Shown here piece by piece: positions 1 through 13,543 of a stretch of 64,000 bases of DNA. Position 1 is the stretch's first letter, and each line of letters starts with the position of its first letter. Origin of the DNA: Ilex aquifolium. Taxonomy: Eukaryota; Streptophyta; Magnoliopsida; Aquifoliales; Aquifoliaceae. Made by a program: the position numbers and the translations under genes. The notes beneath the pieces are model-generated. The model searched no databases. It was given only the letters and a program-made list of their open reading frames with translations, and was not told the origin of the DNA. The stretch lies in the NCBI GenBank assembly GCA_951799425.1, contig OX637399.1, positions 33,143,701 to 33,207,700 of the forward strand, given 5' to 3'.

Positions 1-3000
1 GGCGTACCAGTCAGAAGCAAGCGGTTTCGACAATTAAAACTGAGCAGTGTCCTCCATCTTATACTGTCAACCCAAAATTCAACATGCTGTGATGAGAGAG
101 TGTGCATATGTATGATAATATGGTTTTTGGTAGATTGTGAGGGCTACATGTTTTGAACTTTCACATGAAAAAATTACAAGGAATACTACAATTACAATTA
201 AGAGATATGACACACAGCACCAATCCATAAACTATAGCTAAAAAAGAAGGAAAGAAGAGAGTAGACACAAAAAAGCTATAAAGTACACATCAAAGGAAGG
301 TGATAGCAGTTCTAAATGTAAATATATTAACACAACAAATATCAGAATGGGAGGAGAGGAGCTCGACAAAAGAAACAAGTTTCTGCTATTTTGTTTTAGA
401 AGAAGAAACCATTAAAATATTTGCACCTTAATCAACGAACTTATTCCTAAAATTTATTCGTCTAGCTTCACTTTCCCATTTTCTTTCCCTAGGTGCTTTA
501 CTTTGATTACTAGGTATTACCTTCGTCTAAAATAATTCTCTTATTTTTGCTAAGAAATGCCTTTTAGCACAAATCTCCAAGTTACTTCAACAAAAAACAT
601 TGGTACTCAATTGGGTAATAACATAATTGGTTATCGATTGGGTAGTTACATAATTGGGAACCACTGGGGAGGTAACACAGCATGCATTCAAATAGTAACA
701 AAGGAATCCCCAAATTTAATGGTGGAATTCAAAACCTGTTCGAACTTTTGATTGCCTGTGCTTCATCTAATACCATATATTGCCATTTCACACGCCGGAA
801 ATACTTCTCATCAGACACTAGCAGTTGGTAGCTGGTAATGAGAATGTGAAATCCAGCCTCCCTGGTAAGTAAAAGTTAGAGTTGATCAGTAAATTAGAAG
901 GATGAGAAATGAAATTTTTTTAAATGCTTATATTGGTAACCAGAAGAAAACGATGGCAAGAGATTTCTTTTTCTTTTATAGAACTTCCTAGCCAAGTGTC
1001 AAAAAATGCAACCCAAGAAGCAAAAAAAAAAAGAGAATTGCTTTTCTCTAAACATCATAGATAACAGAAAAGTAGCTTCCTAATTCAGAGTGCCTCAGAA
1101 CTCAGAAGATGTAATGGTGTTTAAGGAGCAGTAATTTCCCTAACTACAATATAGCATCTTCTTGAGAAAACTGCCATGTCTAACAAAGATTCAGCCAAAA
1201 CAATGCAGTTTGGTCAAAACACTAACAATGCAGTTTCCAAGCAGAATGGTGGTAGAATCAGAGCAGGTTACAGACCTTGAGTATGCTAATTTTTAGACAA
1301 TCTCATTGTCTTAACCGCCCTTTTTTTCAGGTCCTTTTAGAGCCCACTTTAACTCATACACCTAAATTTTAACCTAGCCACACACCGCATCTAATTTGCT
1401 GCAGTTGTTGAGTAGAAGGAAAGGTTTATCATCCAAGGATCAACGTTAATGACAGACTTCAGGCTGCAATTTACTCTTACTTGAACTTTTATTGCCCTCT
1501 TGGAACTAAACATTTACTCACAGAAGCCATTTCTCAAACAGGGCTTTTTTCTTCTTGTTTTTTTAGGTGTCCTAAGCAATGCTCACTTCCTCCAGATGTG
1601 AGATGAGAGTAAACCTCTTTATATACCAAGTGTTTGACAGCTACGATCGCTAGGAAAGAAGAAATTGACCCTCAGACCTTAGGGCTCATTTCAAGAGCCT
1701 CATAACAACTCAGCTGAACCAAAGCTGGTCATAATTAATTACTCCCACGGGTACTATGAGTGTTGGTATCAATGCTTAAAAAGATTCACCTACTATTCTG
1801 AATTCATTTATAGATGTTTCATGAACTTTTTACTACCTAGTGTTTTCTTTTTATCGTAATAACCATATGAATGGAAACTAAGTACAAGCTAAAAATTAAC
1901 AATCTTACACTCACTATGGCTCCATGCTCTTGTCACTAGTGACTTAGGTGAAACATATTTCATCTCCATCAAATATGGAAACCCATGACCATGTCACTCA
2001 CATCTATGACCATGAGTCATGGGTTATAACCCAACTTAAAATTAGAACCTGTGATGCACAAAAGCGCCACGCAAAGACCAATAGAACTATGTTTCTTTCT
2101 TTCCCAGAAAAAAAATGTTTAAAATAACAATAAACTAAGTAAACCAATAGACAGTTACCTGCGGTAAAGACGCTTTGGGTTGATATTCTTCCTAAGTACC
2201 ATCCGTTCTTGAAGCCCACCCCAGTAGGGAAGAGTTTTCATGTCAGGGCAGAAGCGACTAATTTCATCAGCCCAGTTGTTCAAGACAGAAGCAGGTGCAA
2301 CAACCAGAAAAGGTCCCCATATGTTTTTTTCCTGTATGGCACAATAAATTTAAGTTACCAATGCAAATTTCAAATATCATAGACATCAAATGGATCACTT
2401 ACTTCAGCCAAATGAGCCAAAAATGCCATGGCTTGTATAGTCTTTCCCAGGCCCATCTCATCAGCAAGAATACCGTTTAAACCCTGAGAGACAACACCAG
2501 CCCCGCTAAAGTCAACAGAAACAGAAATCTATGCAATAAAGAAACCCAAAGAAACTTGTACAAACTGCCGTACCTGCTCATAACAATTTACCAGCCACTG
2601 AAGGCCTTTTAGCTGATATCCTTTTAGGGAACCTTTAAATAAATCTGGTGACTGCACTGATGATGCTACAGGCATGGTTGAGCTGAAATCATTGCAAGTG
2701 AGGTTTCAACAAACTAAAAGGCCAAAATATGAATTGTCTCCAACACCTTAATATTTCTTGGCAAAAAAGAGGATAGCATAACATACGGGTGCAATAAATC
2801 TATATTACTAGATCCAGCAATCGCGGCATCTTGCTGAGGAGCCTCAGTTTCAGTAGCCTGCCGTAGCTTCAAACATTCAGTATCAAATACACTTGTCATC
2901 CTTTTCTGCTTGGAAACTGCATCCTGAGCAGCTTTCAGAGCCTCCTTTCTTAATTCAGCCTCCTCAAAATCTTCTTCCTCTTCAGCCCTAAATTCTGAAG

Positions 3001-6000
3001 AACTAAATAACACGTCCTCGTCATGTAATTTATCATCACCCACAGCTAAAGCCTCAGAGGTCTGCGATATTGACTTGTTCTGCATGAAGTGACTGTAGAG
3101 TTCTGTTTGTGACAGCAAGAAATTGAGCCTCTGCTGTTGCCTCTTTGCTTCACGAAGCTCCTGCTCACGCTTCAAAGCCTCTGCAGCTTCCTTTTCCTCT
3201 CTTTTCCTCACTTCCGCCTGCAATATAAAAATCCTTAAGTAATATCATCCAAGAGACATATCTCAGATTTGTCATTCATAGAACAGTTCTTTTGGAAATA
3301 AAAATATTAAGAACTTGTGTTTGTTTCATCTGCTAAGTGTTAGATCCATGGACATGCAACCGATTGAAAACTCTTTGCTTGATGATCACTCAAGTACTCT
3401 TCATCTTTACTAAACTCAGATCAAGTGTGAGGTAAGACAACATATGATGTCAAGATATCGCAAATGAAGGCCTATAAGCAAATCATCCGGTGAGAAATTA
3501 ACAGGAATAATCATACACTGTAACACCACATATCACAGAACTAGGGTTAGAAATTATGATGTATCATTGAAGACCACAGAAATAAGGTCTATCATAAGTG
3601 ATAACAAACATGTGTTTGTGCTAGTGCACATGCATAAAAAGGATATTTTGTAAGCACCGTATATAGGTACAATTCCACAGAGGGGGAGAGAGAGAGAGAG
3701 GAATTTTTGTTGTCCTCCACTCAAATTACCAATCAAATTGCTACTTTGCATGATAATACTATGTCAAATCCAGGAGAAATACATTAAGTCAAATAAGTGC
3801 AACATGCAAAAGAATATTACCATCTCCTTATCAACTCTCTTCCAAAAGACTAGCATATCTCTGGCCAGCTTCCTTGTGCGAATTGCAGCCCCCCTCATCA
3901 ATTTAAGTGATCTGCTCACCTTCATTCTCACCTGGAAAGGAAAAAAAGCTTAAGCTTGCAAATGAGAAACTACAACTGACAAGCTAGATATGAGATAAAA
4001 ACTGAAAAGTAGGAATGCCAAAATATTTTGGTCACATCCACTACTAAATGAAACAAGGCAGAATACTGAATACCAGACCCATCAGACTAAAATTAAGACA
4101 TAGGAAAGGCCAAAATGCCCCTCAAAATATAAGTACCTCTCTTTGACAGGTTTCTGAAACCCTCTTGGCATCACCTAGTTGCTTTCTGTGGAAGCTAGTG
4201 AAAATCCTATGATGCTTCGGTATATCTTTTCTCACAATATTTACCCAATATTTACCAATTTTCTCCATTTCCTCCTTCTGGATCACAGATAGGTCTTTCT
4301 TCACCTTCTGCTTTTTGGGTAGACTACGTTCAATAATCTGCAGCCAGACGCGTTGAGAGATGAATAAGTAAAAACAGCCCAGCAGCACTTACTATGTAGA
4401 AATACCAAAGGGATTGCATTTTTATGACTCAAGGAGAATACAGACCTCATATGTGTCTCCTTTCTCCAGCACCTTCACATAGTAAACTTGCAGTACACCA
4501 CTCTCTGACAAGATGGACCGTCGTATCCCTCCAGCCGCCCCCTCTGGGATAGAGGACGTGTCTAATCCAATATCACTAACTTTCAAGCTGAACTTCTGGG
4601 GAGAATTACCGGCTGACTGGGCTTTCAATTTTGCCTGAAGAGATTCATACTGGAGCAGAGGTTCACCCATCCCTGCTCGGCTTCTACCCCCAGACCTCTT
4701 ATCAGCAGACATCATTGTAGCCAATGACCCCAAATCGAGGGTGCCCTTTAGGTAAATTTCCTCAACTCGGATATCCGACGTGCTCGGCAGGTTCAATGAT
4801 GCCGCCAACTTTTCATAAGTTGGAGGAATCCTATAAGTGATGCCATCCCCAATATCCAAATAAGCGAGTTCATAAACTGATCTGCAAAATCTTTTAAGAG
4901 TTTACTTCCACGTGTCATTCAAAATGCAGTTGTTCAGAGAATATTAGTACATTATAACATTTCAGCATTCATTTTTTTGGGAAAAAAGATAGGGAAGAAG
5001 CAAACCTATCAGCACCATAATCTGGTTTATCTAATTCATGATAATTTCCAAGCTTTTGAGGACCAATGTCTGTCAGAAAATCTGAAGTAGATTCTATTTT
5101 GTGTGATCCTCCTCGATGGTCATTCCCCAATATCCGGTCCTTGGATCCTAAACTACCCTTTGCAGCCAGCATCCCAATTCGACTTGAGGCAGGACTTGGC
5201 GAGGAATTATTGATCCTCCTCTTGTACTTCTGAATATGTTCTCCAAGCATTGCTCGATACCTCTCCTCTGAAATATAAGTACTGTAACTTCCGCCCTCGT
5301 CCTCGTCACTACTATATCTGTTCCGCCTCTTCTTCTTCAATTCCCTCGTCGACATCATTCTGTTAGTGCGATCCGCTGTAGCTCCACCAATTTATAATTA
5401 AAAAAAACACCAATCCATACGCATAAGTCTCACTTTACCAGCTCAATTTAACTCATCAAAAACCTAAAACTCAATGATACTGTGTATATCATATGTATCA
5501 GCACCAAATTTCCCATTAATAGAAACACTATACAGATGTATATGTATGTGCATGTGTATATCTAGAGTACGAATTTGCACAATGTTATTGAATTTCCAAA
5601 AGATAAAATCAAAATGGGTCATTGTAATTCAATAAAAAACAATGGAAAACTCTTAAGAAAAAAGTGCCTACCTTGGCTACCTCTGCTCTCATCCTGACTA
5701 CTATTCCCATAATAATCAAAATCATCATCTTGTTGGGGTAGTTGAAAGTTCATCAAAGACTACATAAACCCAAAAAAAAGCAAATAAAAAACACAATTCA
5801 TCCCAAAATTCCTCAAAAACAACATAAACTCAAGATACCCAATTCAAATTAACTACCAAAAACTAAAAAAAAAAGACACAAAGTAATCATAAAAGCCATA
5901 TTTTTCTACAAAACAAAAGAACACATAAGCAATAACACAGTCCACCTATAGAGCCCATTTGAGAAGATCAGAAACCCAAGTCACATACCTCAAGATTGAA

Positions 6001-6036
6001 GAGATTTGAATAAGAGAGGTGTCTTTTGGCGTCCAT
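1..6036 (-). CDS. INO80: INO80 chromatin-remodelling ATPase, N-terminal part (runs off left edge)
   Basis: Catalytic Swi2/Snf2 ATPase of the nuclear INO80 complex, which slides nucleosomes and exchanges H2A.Z. Coding exons read on the minus strand are 6036-5989, 5759-5672, 5381-5006, 4881-4446, 4337-4137, 3931-3821, 3217-2787, 2682-2574, 2483-2403, 2331-2159, 861-736 and 63-1 (continuing outside). All junctions are GT-AG and phases agree, giving 747 complete codons. The start at 6036 gives MDAKRHL...SNLFNLE, which resembles the family N-terminus. Exons 5-7 cover the basic DBINO region. Exon 8 opens the SNF2 domain, exon 9 has the Walker A motif DEMGLGKT (residues 608-615), exon 11 has DEAQ (717-720), and exon 12 reaches the TGTP motif. 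The intron 862-2158 shows no other feature. No stop or frameshift is seen in the visible part. The C-terminal helicase lobe lies beyond base 1. The identification rests on collinearity with remembered plant INO80 and is strong. The exon 3 acceptor could instead be six bases further in. Confidence 0.95.
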
Positions 6037-6530
6037 AGAGTACGCTTTGAAGGTAGTGTAAAGAAAAGAGCCCTAGAAACCCCAAGTCTGTGAGGAGCAT
6101 TGGAGGAGATAGGAAATAGATAATGATAATTTGTGGGTAGAGGGATAAAATAGCGGTGGGTAAGAAGACGACGACGGCGTAGTGACCTTAACCCTATAGG
6201 AAAGAGAAAGATAAGGGAAGGGTGTAGAGAGAGAAAGAAGAGAAGAAGCGTAGACACAGGTGAATGCATTGAGGGGGTACTTGCTAAAATGAGCCGGTGG
6301 AGTGGCGTTGGTTAACGTGCGCTATCGTATCCGTCCTTTATTCAAGCTTCCCTCTTTCTGTAACATCGGGTGGTATACGAACATGGAAAAAAAAAGGGTC
6401 AAGAGAAAGTGTACAGGCTGGGCTAAGGTACGCTCCTGATATGTTGCAATCGGTTGTGTCCTCCGTACACGTGGCAGATCCTTTGTCATGCCAATTTTGG
6501 ATCGTTGATTTCTTGAAGAATATATTTTTG
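6037..6530 (-). promoter_or_regulatory. 5' untranslated and promoter region of INO80
   Basis: This stretch lies immediately upstream of the INO80 start codon and is the only space before the first transposon-like repeat. It is moderately GC-rich near 6150-6270, with purine-rich (GA) runs on the plus strand that are CT-rich on the transcribed strand, as is common in plant leaders. I see no convincing TATA box and no conserved coding exon. Short open frames on both strands at 6297-6555 match no family I know. Confidence 0.45.
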
Positions 6531-6532
6531 AG

Positions 6533-6784
6533 TAAACTACACATATGACCCTCAAACTATGATATTTATGTCAATTAAGCCTCTAATTTTTTTTTTTGTC
6601 AATTGAACTCCTAAACTCTCTAATTGTGTCAATCGAACATTTTTGTCTGCCTTCGTTAGAGTGTGCCACTCATATGACCATATGACACAAAAAGACGTAA
6701 GGGTTCAATTAACACAATTAAAAAGTTTAAGGACTTAATTGACATAATGATTATAATTTGAGGGTCATTTATATAATTTATTCA
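6533..6784. repeat. Small inverted-repeat element (MITE-like)
   Basis: The left end (GTAAACTACACATATGACCC at about 6532) and the reverse complement of the right end near 6783 match over about 55 bp. Both arms share GACCCTCAAA and ATGTCAATTAAG blocks. The element is about 250 bp, AT-rich and has no coding potential, as expected of a non-autonomous foldback element. Target-site duplications are not clear. It sits about 500 bp upstream of the INO80 start codon. Confidence 0.6.
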
Positions 6785-7083
6785 TATGTTTTCAATAGAT
6801 TGGCAAATGTTGGAGTAATTTTATAAGATTGTCCAAATGAGTGGTCAGTGATGAACTCACAAGAACAAGGTCAAGAAAAAAGATATACCAAAAAAATAAG
6901 AAAAACCAGACAAGAATATGTCTCTTTTTTACATTATATAAAGTCTATATGAAAGGTCGAAGATATAGAATCATACTTGAAATATAAAAGATATAGCTCA
7001 AACATGTAACACTTAGATAATATGTAATTGGGAATATATGATTTTACATAGGAGCAAAGTTAGGGTTTTTGGACAACTTATTA
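6785..7083. other. AT-rich intergenic spacer
   Basis: No gene, RNA gene or repeat boundary could be supported in this stretch. Confidence 0.5.
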
Positions 7084-7741
7084 TCTATATCAGTACTTTA
7101 AAATTAATCTGATGGCTAATATTAACACTCTAAATTTAATATAAAAAATACGGCTCTAAGGGTGTGTTTGAGGTGTCTTTTTAAAAGTGTTTTTAATACT
7201 TATAACTTCTCGTAAGTACTTTAAAAAAAATATAGTGTTTGAAAACCGCACCACCAACACCTCTACCACCAGCCAGCCCCACCACAACTACCACCACCGC
7301 CACTCCCACCTCCACCATTGTCGCCACCCTATCACACCCATCGCCCCATTACCACCGTCATTGTCACCACTACTGCCACTCCACCATCACCTCTTCCACA
7401 ACAACTACTACCACCGCCCCACCACCTCCACTATTGCCGCCACCTTACCACCACCGTCACTATCACATCATCACCCCTATCACATCACCCTCACTGCCCC
7501 CCAACCACCATCACCATTGTCACCTATAACTGCCACCATTACAACCGGTTGTCATCATCCATCACAACTATCATCGTCTTCCACCACTATCACTACCATC
7601 GCTCGCCTCCACTATAACCAGTGCTTAAATTTTTTTATTTCTCCTCTATCTTTGTAATTTGATTTTAGGTGTGAATACAAATATGTTTATTGTTGACCAT
7701 TTTTTTATTACTCCGTACCTTCAAGCACGGAAAATAACTAG
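7084..7741 (+). mobile_element. Non-autonomous Helitron with CCA/CCG trinucleotide core (copy E)
   Basis: The element begins TCTATAT after an A and ends in CTAG before a T, the Helitron insertion pattern. Just before the end is a short hairpin with a CCGT/ACGG stem around 7713-7730. The centre, about 7240-7620, is an imperfect array of CCA, CAC and CCG triplets that produces long but meaningless open frames rich in His, Pro, Thr and Ser. The same ends and core type occur in the opposite orientation at 31172-31940, so this is a family and not a lone microsatellite. No Rep/helicase gene is present, so movement would depend on an autonomous relative. Confidence 0.65.
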
Positions 7742-8135
7742 TTCATTAATAATTTATAATCATAATGTTAATAATAATACTATTTAATTTATAACAAAAA
7801 TGTTGCTCCATCGATATGGGACAGCATATGACATTACACGTGCATTTTGGGTCAAAAAAATTTATAACAGGTTAGGAAAAATACTAGGAGGAGTATTGGT
7901 TTCATGCTAGACGCCCGCTAGAGAGAGAATCCTACTCGAGCGAACTCTAAAATCGAGTTCTTCACATTATTATGGCAGCAGGCATTGACCCAGAGAGTCA
8001 TATTAACTATATCCCACATTCTAGAGTCCAATTGATCTGTGATATTGGTATGGAGCTTCGAGCTTCCTACTGATACCACATCTTATATCTTTAGTGTCAT
8101 TATTGGTTCATTTATTATCCAGTCTATTTAGGATG
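7742..8135. other. Intergenic spacer
   Basis: Unannotated DNA between the Helitron and the hAT-like element. I see no coding or repeat signal that I can delimit. Confidence 0.4.
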
Positions 8136-8143
8136 GTTTACCA

Positions 8144-11100
8144 CAAGGGCGGAGCCAGAATCCATTTTCATTGGCGGCAATCATCAAGTTGAGGGAAACG
8201 ATTGAAGAACAATCATCAAAATTTATTGTCTTACAAATATGAATATTTTGTCATTTACACTATTTATAAAGTAATTTTTCATGGTAATTTTTTGCTTTGC
8301 TGCTTTAAAAGTTTTTCATGCATAACTTACACGTAAAAAAAATAGAACTTAATTAAGAAAAGTTATATAAAATTTATTTTATAGAAAGTACTAGTATTAG
8401 AATAATTTTCATAGAAAATGTTATTTAGACAAATTATTCTGTAAACAAATTATAAATAAACATGTCAATCATCAAATTTTGAGTGATTTGAATCTAAGTT
8501 CGATTTGAAAACTCCATTTTGAATATCATCTGATTATCCATCAAATTTCGTCTTTACAATTCATATCAATATTCATATCCATTAAATATTAAAAATTTAA
8601 TCAAAAACTAAATCTTATATATACACGTGTGTGCATGTGTTTTGGTGAATTGTTTAAGATTCACAATTAGATCAAATTTTGGTATATCTAAATCTAAATT
8701 CTTGAAATATAATAACATATTCGAACTTGGATAATCAATTAAACATATCAATTCATATCTAGATAATCAAATTTAGAGGAAGATGAGTTTGGTAACTTAG
8801 TGTGTGTGAGACCCGATCATGCATTGCACGCATGTTAGCATAATTTTGTGGGTTAAATTGTAATTATGTGAAATTATTAAATGGTTAATTAAATTAAATC
8901 TTTCATAGGCATGATGTGTGTGACCATACATTGGGTATGCGGACCCCGTTAGTGATGTATTAGTGAGACCCACTCATAGGAATTTCATGTGTGAAAATAC
9001 TGGTGGGTCGATTTCAAAATTACTTAAAAACTTGGGAGAGGCAAGCGTAATTAACCCACTAATATGGTCGCCTTTACATGTGTTAGCATATGGAAAATGG
9101 GGGTCATGTGGGCTGCTAAGTGGTTGTGTGTGTGCATGCCGGGTGTGTGTGTGTAATTAATGGTGTAGAAGTGTGTGTGTTTAATTTATAAAACTGTGTG
9201 TCTGTGTGTGTTCTTGCCTATTGGAAACCAAGAGTGAGGAGAGCATGAGAGAAAGGAAAAAAAATATATAGGTGTCTACTTGAGCCGAGACCAAAGAGGA
9301 AGAGAGGGAGAGTGAAAACAAACTTTGGTGGGTGTTATTAGTTCCAACCGAGAGGGAAATAGCAAGTAAGTGGAATTAAGTTTAAGCATGTGTGTGAGAT
9401 AAATTTTACTATGTATATATATGTGTGGGCGGGTATGTTTTAAAATTAGTAGATTGTTTTAATTTAAATTCATGGACTGTTTTATTTTAATTTCAATGGG
9501 CTGTTTTATTTTAACTTTAAAACAAATTTTTTTGTTAGTTTAATTAAGTGTATTAAACGTGATTAGGGGCTTTTAAGAATGAGTTTTAAATAGGTATACA
9601 ATGGGTGCGAGAAAAATGTGAAAACCAAACACTCGGGATGCTTTGAGTAGGCTAAGTCGAAACCAAAATGTATGGGTGTGAAATGGGGAGTCTAAGGGTG
9701 CAATTAGGGGGCTGTTTAGCATGAATTAGTGAGTGTGTGAGTTTAGGTATAATTGTTTTAAAAGAAACGTACGATAGAAATTGGAAATGAATGTCGATAA
9801 TGCCGAAACCCTGATTTCTAAATGTTATTATCACATATGTGAATTTTAATCCAAATGACTCGAAATTTTTCATGCAGCATTTTTAAATGATGCTTGATGT
9901 GATAATTTGAATTTCGAATGCAAATGAATATGATATTCTGTGCAAAATGTATGGAATATCGGAAGTGCAGTTTTTAGAATTTGAGGTCGAAATGTGTAAA
10001 AATGGTCCCCTGATCAATGTGTTTGACCTACTTAATCCTAATTGTGATTAATGTGAGTGATTTTGGAGATTTGGGGAGAAAATGTGATTCCTAGAACAAA
10101 AGTGCTAGTGTGTGAGTAGATAGTGCGGTAACCGGAGTTACCGGGGTACTTTGGGGGTGCATCATTTTGCATGCATTAGTGCATGATTAACTATTAAATG
10201 TGATAAATATATTGATATTGTAATTAAAAATATGTTAGGTGGAACGAGTGAGACAGTCGGTGTTGGAATAGTTACGGTAATACCAAAAGGATCTACCGGT
10301 AGGACCGAATGGCCGTAGATCTGTACGTTTGAGGTGGGTGTATATCTTTATTATGTGCTATGTGCTTATGTGATTGAATGATGATTTGTACTGTGTATTG
10401 TGTATTGTGGAATGTGGCGCATTGTTTGAGACAAGAGTGTCGATGCTTGATCACTGGGCGTGCAGTGGTGTGCTAGCACTATGGTGTTCCCGGGAGGTTC
10501 GGGAGACACGGATCCATATGTGATCAATTACCCGATGAGGGGTAGTATGGATGTAATGTGACTTGTGAACTATATGAAATTGGAATGATGTTGTTGTTTG
10601 ATATATGTATTTACATAGTATTTACCTACTTCTGTGTATTATTATCATTTTCATTTCATATACGGCATGTATACTCACTGAGCACGTGGTTTAGCTCAAA
10701 CCCCTATAGGTTCTCCTTTTCAGGTACTATAAAGGGAATTATAGATCAATCCACTGTCCAGTCGATTGAGTACCGTCTAGTGAAATTGAGTTCAGTCCGG
10801 AGTAGTCCAGCAAAATTAGTATGATATTACTCAGGTTGTATATTATATTGGGTGAGAGATTGTTATAAGAGGTTAATGGTATATATATTTGTAAATAGAC
10901 TCAACAAGCATACTCTATGATGTATGTTATGTGGGTGTGGGATTTTGTACATGTATATAACTTGGAAAACAAAAAAAATGGTATATGTGTTATATATGAT
11001 ACATGTTATAAAACAGGTATTACCATCATGCTTAACGACTAAGGTGATGGGTGGTTTTGTTGCACCTGTGAAATTAATTGGTGTTTTATTAATCTAGATT

Positions 11101-11371
11101 ATAAATACGTAAACAGATGTATCAAAAACCTAGTCGCGTCTTATCTTTGGGAGACCGGGATGGGGCGTGACAGTGTGTCAATGTAGAAATAGGAGAAATA
11201 ACTAGGGAGTAAAGAAAGAATTGTGAGATTAAGTCTTATAAACTTTAAAAAAAAAATTAGTAGGGGCAATATTGAAAAATTTTAATTTTTTTATAATTTT
11301 AAACTAACCCCAAAAGTTTTCAAAATCTTAGTGGGGACAATTGTCCCTACCCCACCCTCCCTCCGCCCCTG
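8144..11371. mobile_element. Non-autonomous hAT-like element interrupted by a solo LTR
   Basis: Terminal inverted repeats are CAAGGGCGGAG on the left and, as the reverse complement of the right end, CAGGGGCGGAG (10 of 11 match). They are flanked by 8-bp duplications GTTTACCA (8136-8143) and GCTTACCA (11372-11379), which differ at one base. An 8-bp duplication and a CA-GGGCGG type terminus fit the hAT superfamily. After removing the nested solo LTR and its 5-bp duplication the element is about 857 bp and AT-rich. No transposase reading frame is visible. Confidence 0.65.
8807..11172. mobile_element. Solo long terminal repeat (about 2.37 kb) nested in the hAT-like element
   Basis: It starts TGAGACCCG and ends GGGGCGTGACA, with the TG...CA boundaries of an LTR. 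The 5-bp direct duplication GTGTG occurs at 8802-8806 and 11173-11177. The right copy is not in a GT run, so the duplication is believable even though the left flank is GT-rich. No gag or pol coding, primer-binding site or second LTR is present, so this is best read as a solo LTR left by unequal recombination. The length suggests a Ty3/gypsy-type element, but that is inferred from size only. Short GT-rich tracts lie near 9120-9210. Confidence 0.7.
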
Positions 11372-11379
11372 GCTTACCA

Positions 11380-13543
11380 TTTGGATGTTTGATATCTAGA
11401 CTAAGTGAACGAGCAAAAGTATCCGTTCTTTTTGGCGAGGTAATACAAAAGTCGAAAGGTCCTATTGGTTAGAGACTGTTAGCTAGAGTCAATCGTATGT
11501 TTTGGTTTTTCCTTTGGATGTGGATACACCACCATCATCTGGAAAAGAAGTACTTTTTTTTTATGTACCAACTGGTGTTGCTCCTACTTAGTTTTAACAT
11601 TCGGCAACATCTAGCTCACAAGCATGTGACCACATTGCCTTAATCAAGATCAGTGACAAAGTTCTCCACATGACCCCCAATCTGGAAACCACGATTTTGA
11701 GGAGAGACTTCTTTGTTTGGTCGTTTTGAGAGTCTTAACACTAAGTTAGTATAACTTACTATTGATTATAAAGATTTTGTTTACCGTAAAAAATAGACGA
11801 ATAACACAATAAATCGCGAGATCACTACAATAATTGATTGATTGAATAGCAATTTGTGTAGTTCTACTACTTTGGAGGAGAGACTTGAAATAGATGGAAA
11901 TAGTGCGGATACATCTAGAAGAGACTTTTGATTTGAGGAGATTAAACTAAATTTCTTGATCTTTCATTGTTTATCTTTGAGATTTCTAAGTTTTGTATTC
12001 ATATTATCTTGTGATGATTGAAAAACTATGTTTTGCTTGTTTTATGAATTTTAGTGTTTGTTACTTGTATGTGTATTCTCTTTCTTGATGTTATATTACT
12101 GACCAATTTGTCACAAGCAGGGGGAGGGAGTGTTATTGTATACTTCTCTTAATTAAAATTGGTATTATATTGAGGGTGAGTAGTATTGATGTCTATGAAA
12201 CCTGTTGACATGGGGAGTTTTTGTTAGTTGCTTTGATATTGTTGCTTATAATGCATATGATTGACAAGTTTAAATTTGCTCTGTTACCCACTGATCAATT
12301 TTTCTGTTAGGACTATTTATGTTTATTCCCGAGGTTTAGTTGTTTAAGTGTGTTTCAAGAGCTTAAAAGTTTCAGATTAAAGTATTCACTTCATAAAGTT
12401 ATATTCAAGAACTGAGTAGAATTGTACAAGTGTGGAGTGAGTTGTAACTTGTACATTGTATGAAGTTGAAGTTCGGATGCAATTCATGTTTATGTTTGAA
12501 GTTTGGTGAGTTATATCAGAACTTGATGATAGTACATATATTTTTGTCACGAAAATATCAAAGAGGGAGATTGTAAACATATTGTTTATAATTGACATAT
12601 TTCCTTAAGTCACATGGATGGAGTTAGTTGAGGTATTACTCAAGCGAGATAGCTTGCATGACTTGTTTGCGATCGCTTCTTGCTCGTTCCTATAGCGCAT
12701 TAGAATCTGATTTTAACTAGAATACCTTAGCAAACTCGGTTTTTACTACATATACAAAACTCTAGGCTATTTTTCATAGAAAGAGATAAAGAAAATAGAG
12801 ATCAAAAAATCCTAGGAGCTTTTAGAACAAACCTTGTGATATTAAATTTAGAACACAATACTTTTCTACTAAAATAGAGATCTCATTAGAGTTATTTAAA
12901 TAATTATCACTCTTTATTTTAAATTTTCATAAAAAATGCTCTTTATTATTAAAAAAGATGACGCATATATATTCTTCATTAAATATTCTTTACTATAAGA
13001 TTAGCTTATTAGAATTATCTAAAAAATCTCACTCTTTATTTTTACAAAAAAATACTCTCTCAAATAAAAAATACTATTAAAAATTCTCTAAATAATAATA
13101 AAAAATATTCGGGTTTACAATGCAAGGTGGAGCCTAATATATTTCTTCTGTTCCTGGTTTAAATCTTTTTTAAAAAAAAAAATAGTTGGTTTGACCCGAA
13201 CAATTTACCCCGAGAACGCCAATTGGATGCAATTCTAAAAAGTCCACATGTTGCTACTTTGACTCGAAAAATCCCCACTTGCCCTCGCCGTTTACAGCTA
13301 GCCACGTACGAACAGATAGCGCTCGCAAACTCTGAGCCGACCAATAAAAGGTCCAAGGTTTTCAATCAATGTACATTTATGCCCCTCTTTTCACTCTAAA
13401 ATAACGTGTACATGCATAACTCTTTTTTTTTTTTTCCAACTACTATTATAGAGGTTTACATTCTGACCCAAAAAAAAAAACTACTTTTATAGAGGAGAAG
13501 AAAGACGATGAAGTTTAAACTCGTTAAACAACGTGAATTTCAA
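11380..13543. other. Intergenic region, degenerate repeats only
   Basis: No gene recognised. Near 12560 a purine-rich stretch (AAAGAGGGAGATTG) resembles the polypurine tract and LTR junction of some copia elements, but I could not find a matching LTR pair. The rest, including 12780-13130, is very AT-rich. Confidence 0.35.

Noticed and set aside
2159..2331. Apparent one-base deletion in INO80 exon 10 around PYWGGL
   Set aside because: On recounting the bases across 2212-2224 the frame is intact; the first reading dropped one base.
6297..6555. Overlapping open frames of 68-83 codons on both strands upstream of INO80
   Set aside because: No similarity to known proteins, and frames open on both strands suggest chance.
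7187..7657. Long open frames rich in His, Pro, Thr and Ser
   Set aside because: They arise from the imperfect CCA/CAC/CCG array in all three frames. There is no family resemblance, and the array is the core of a Helitron.
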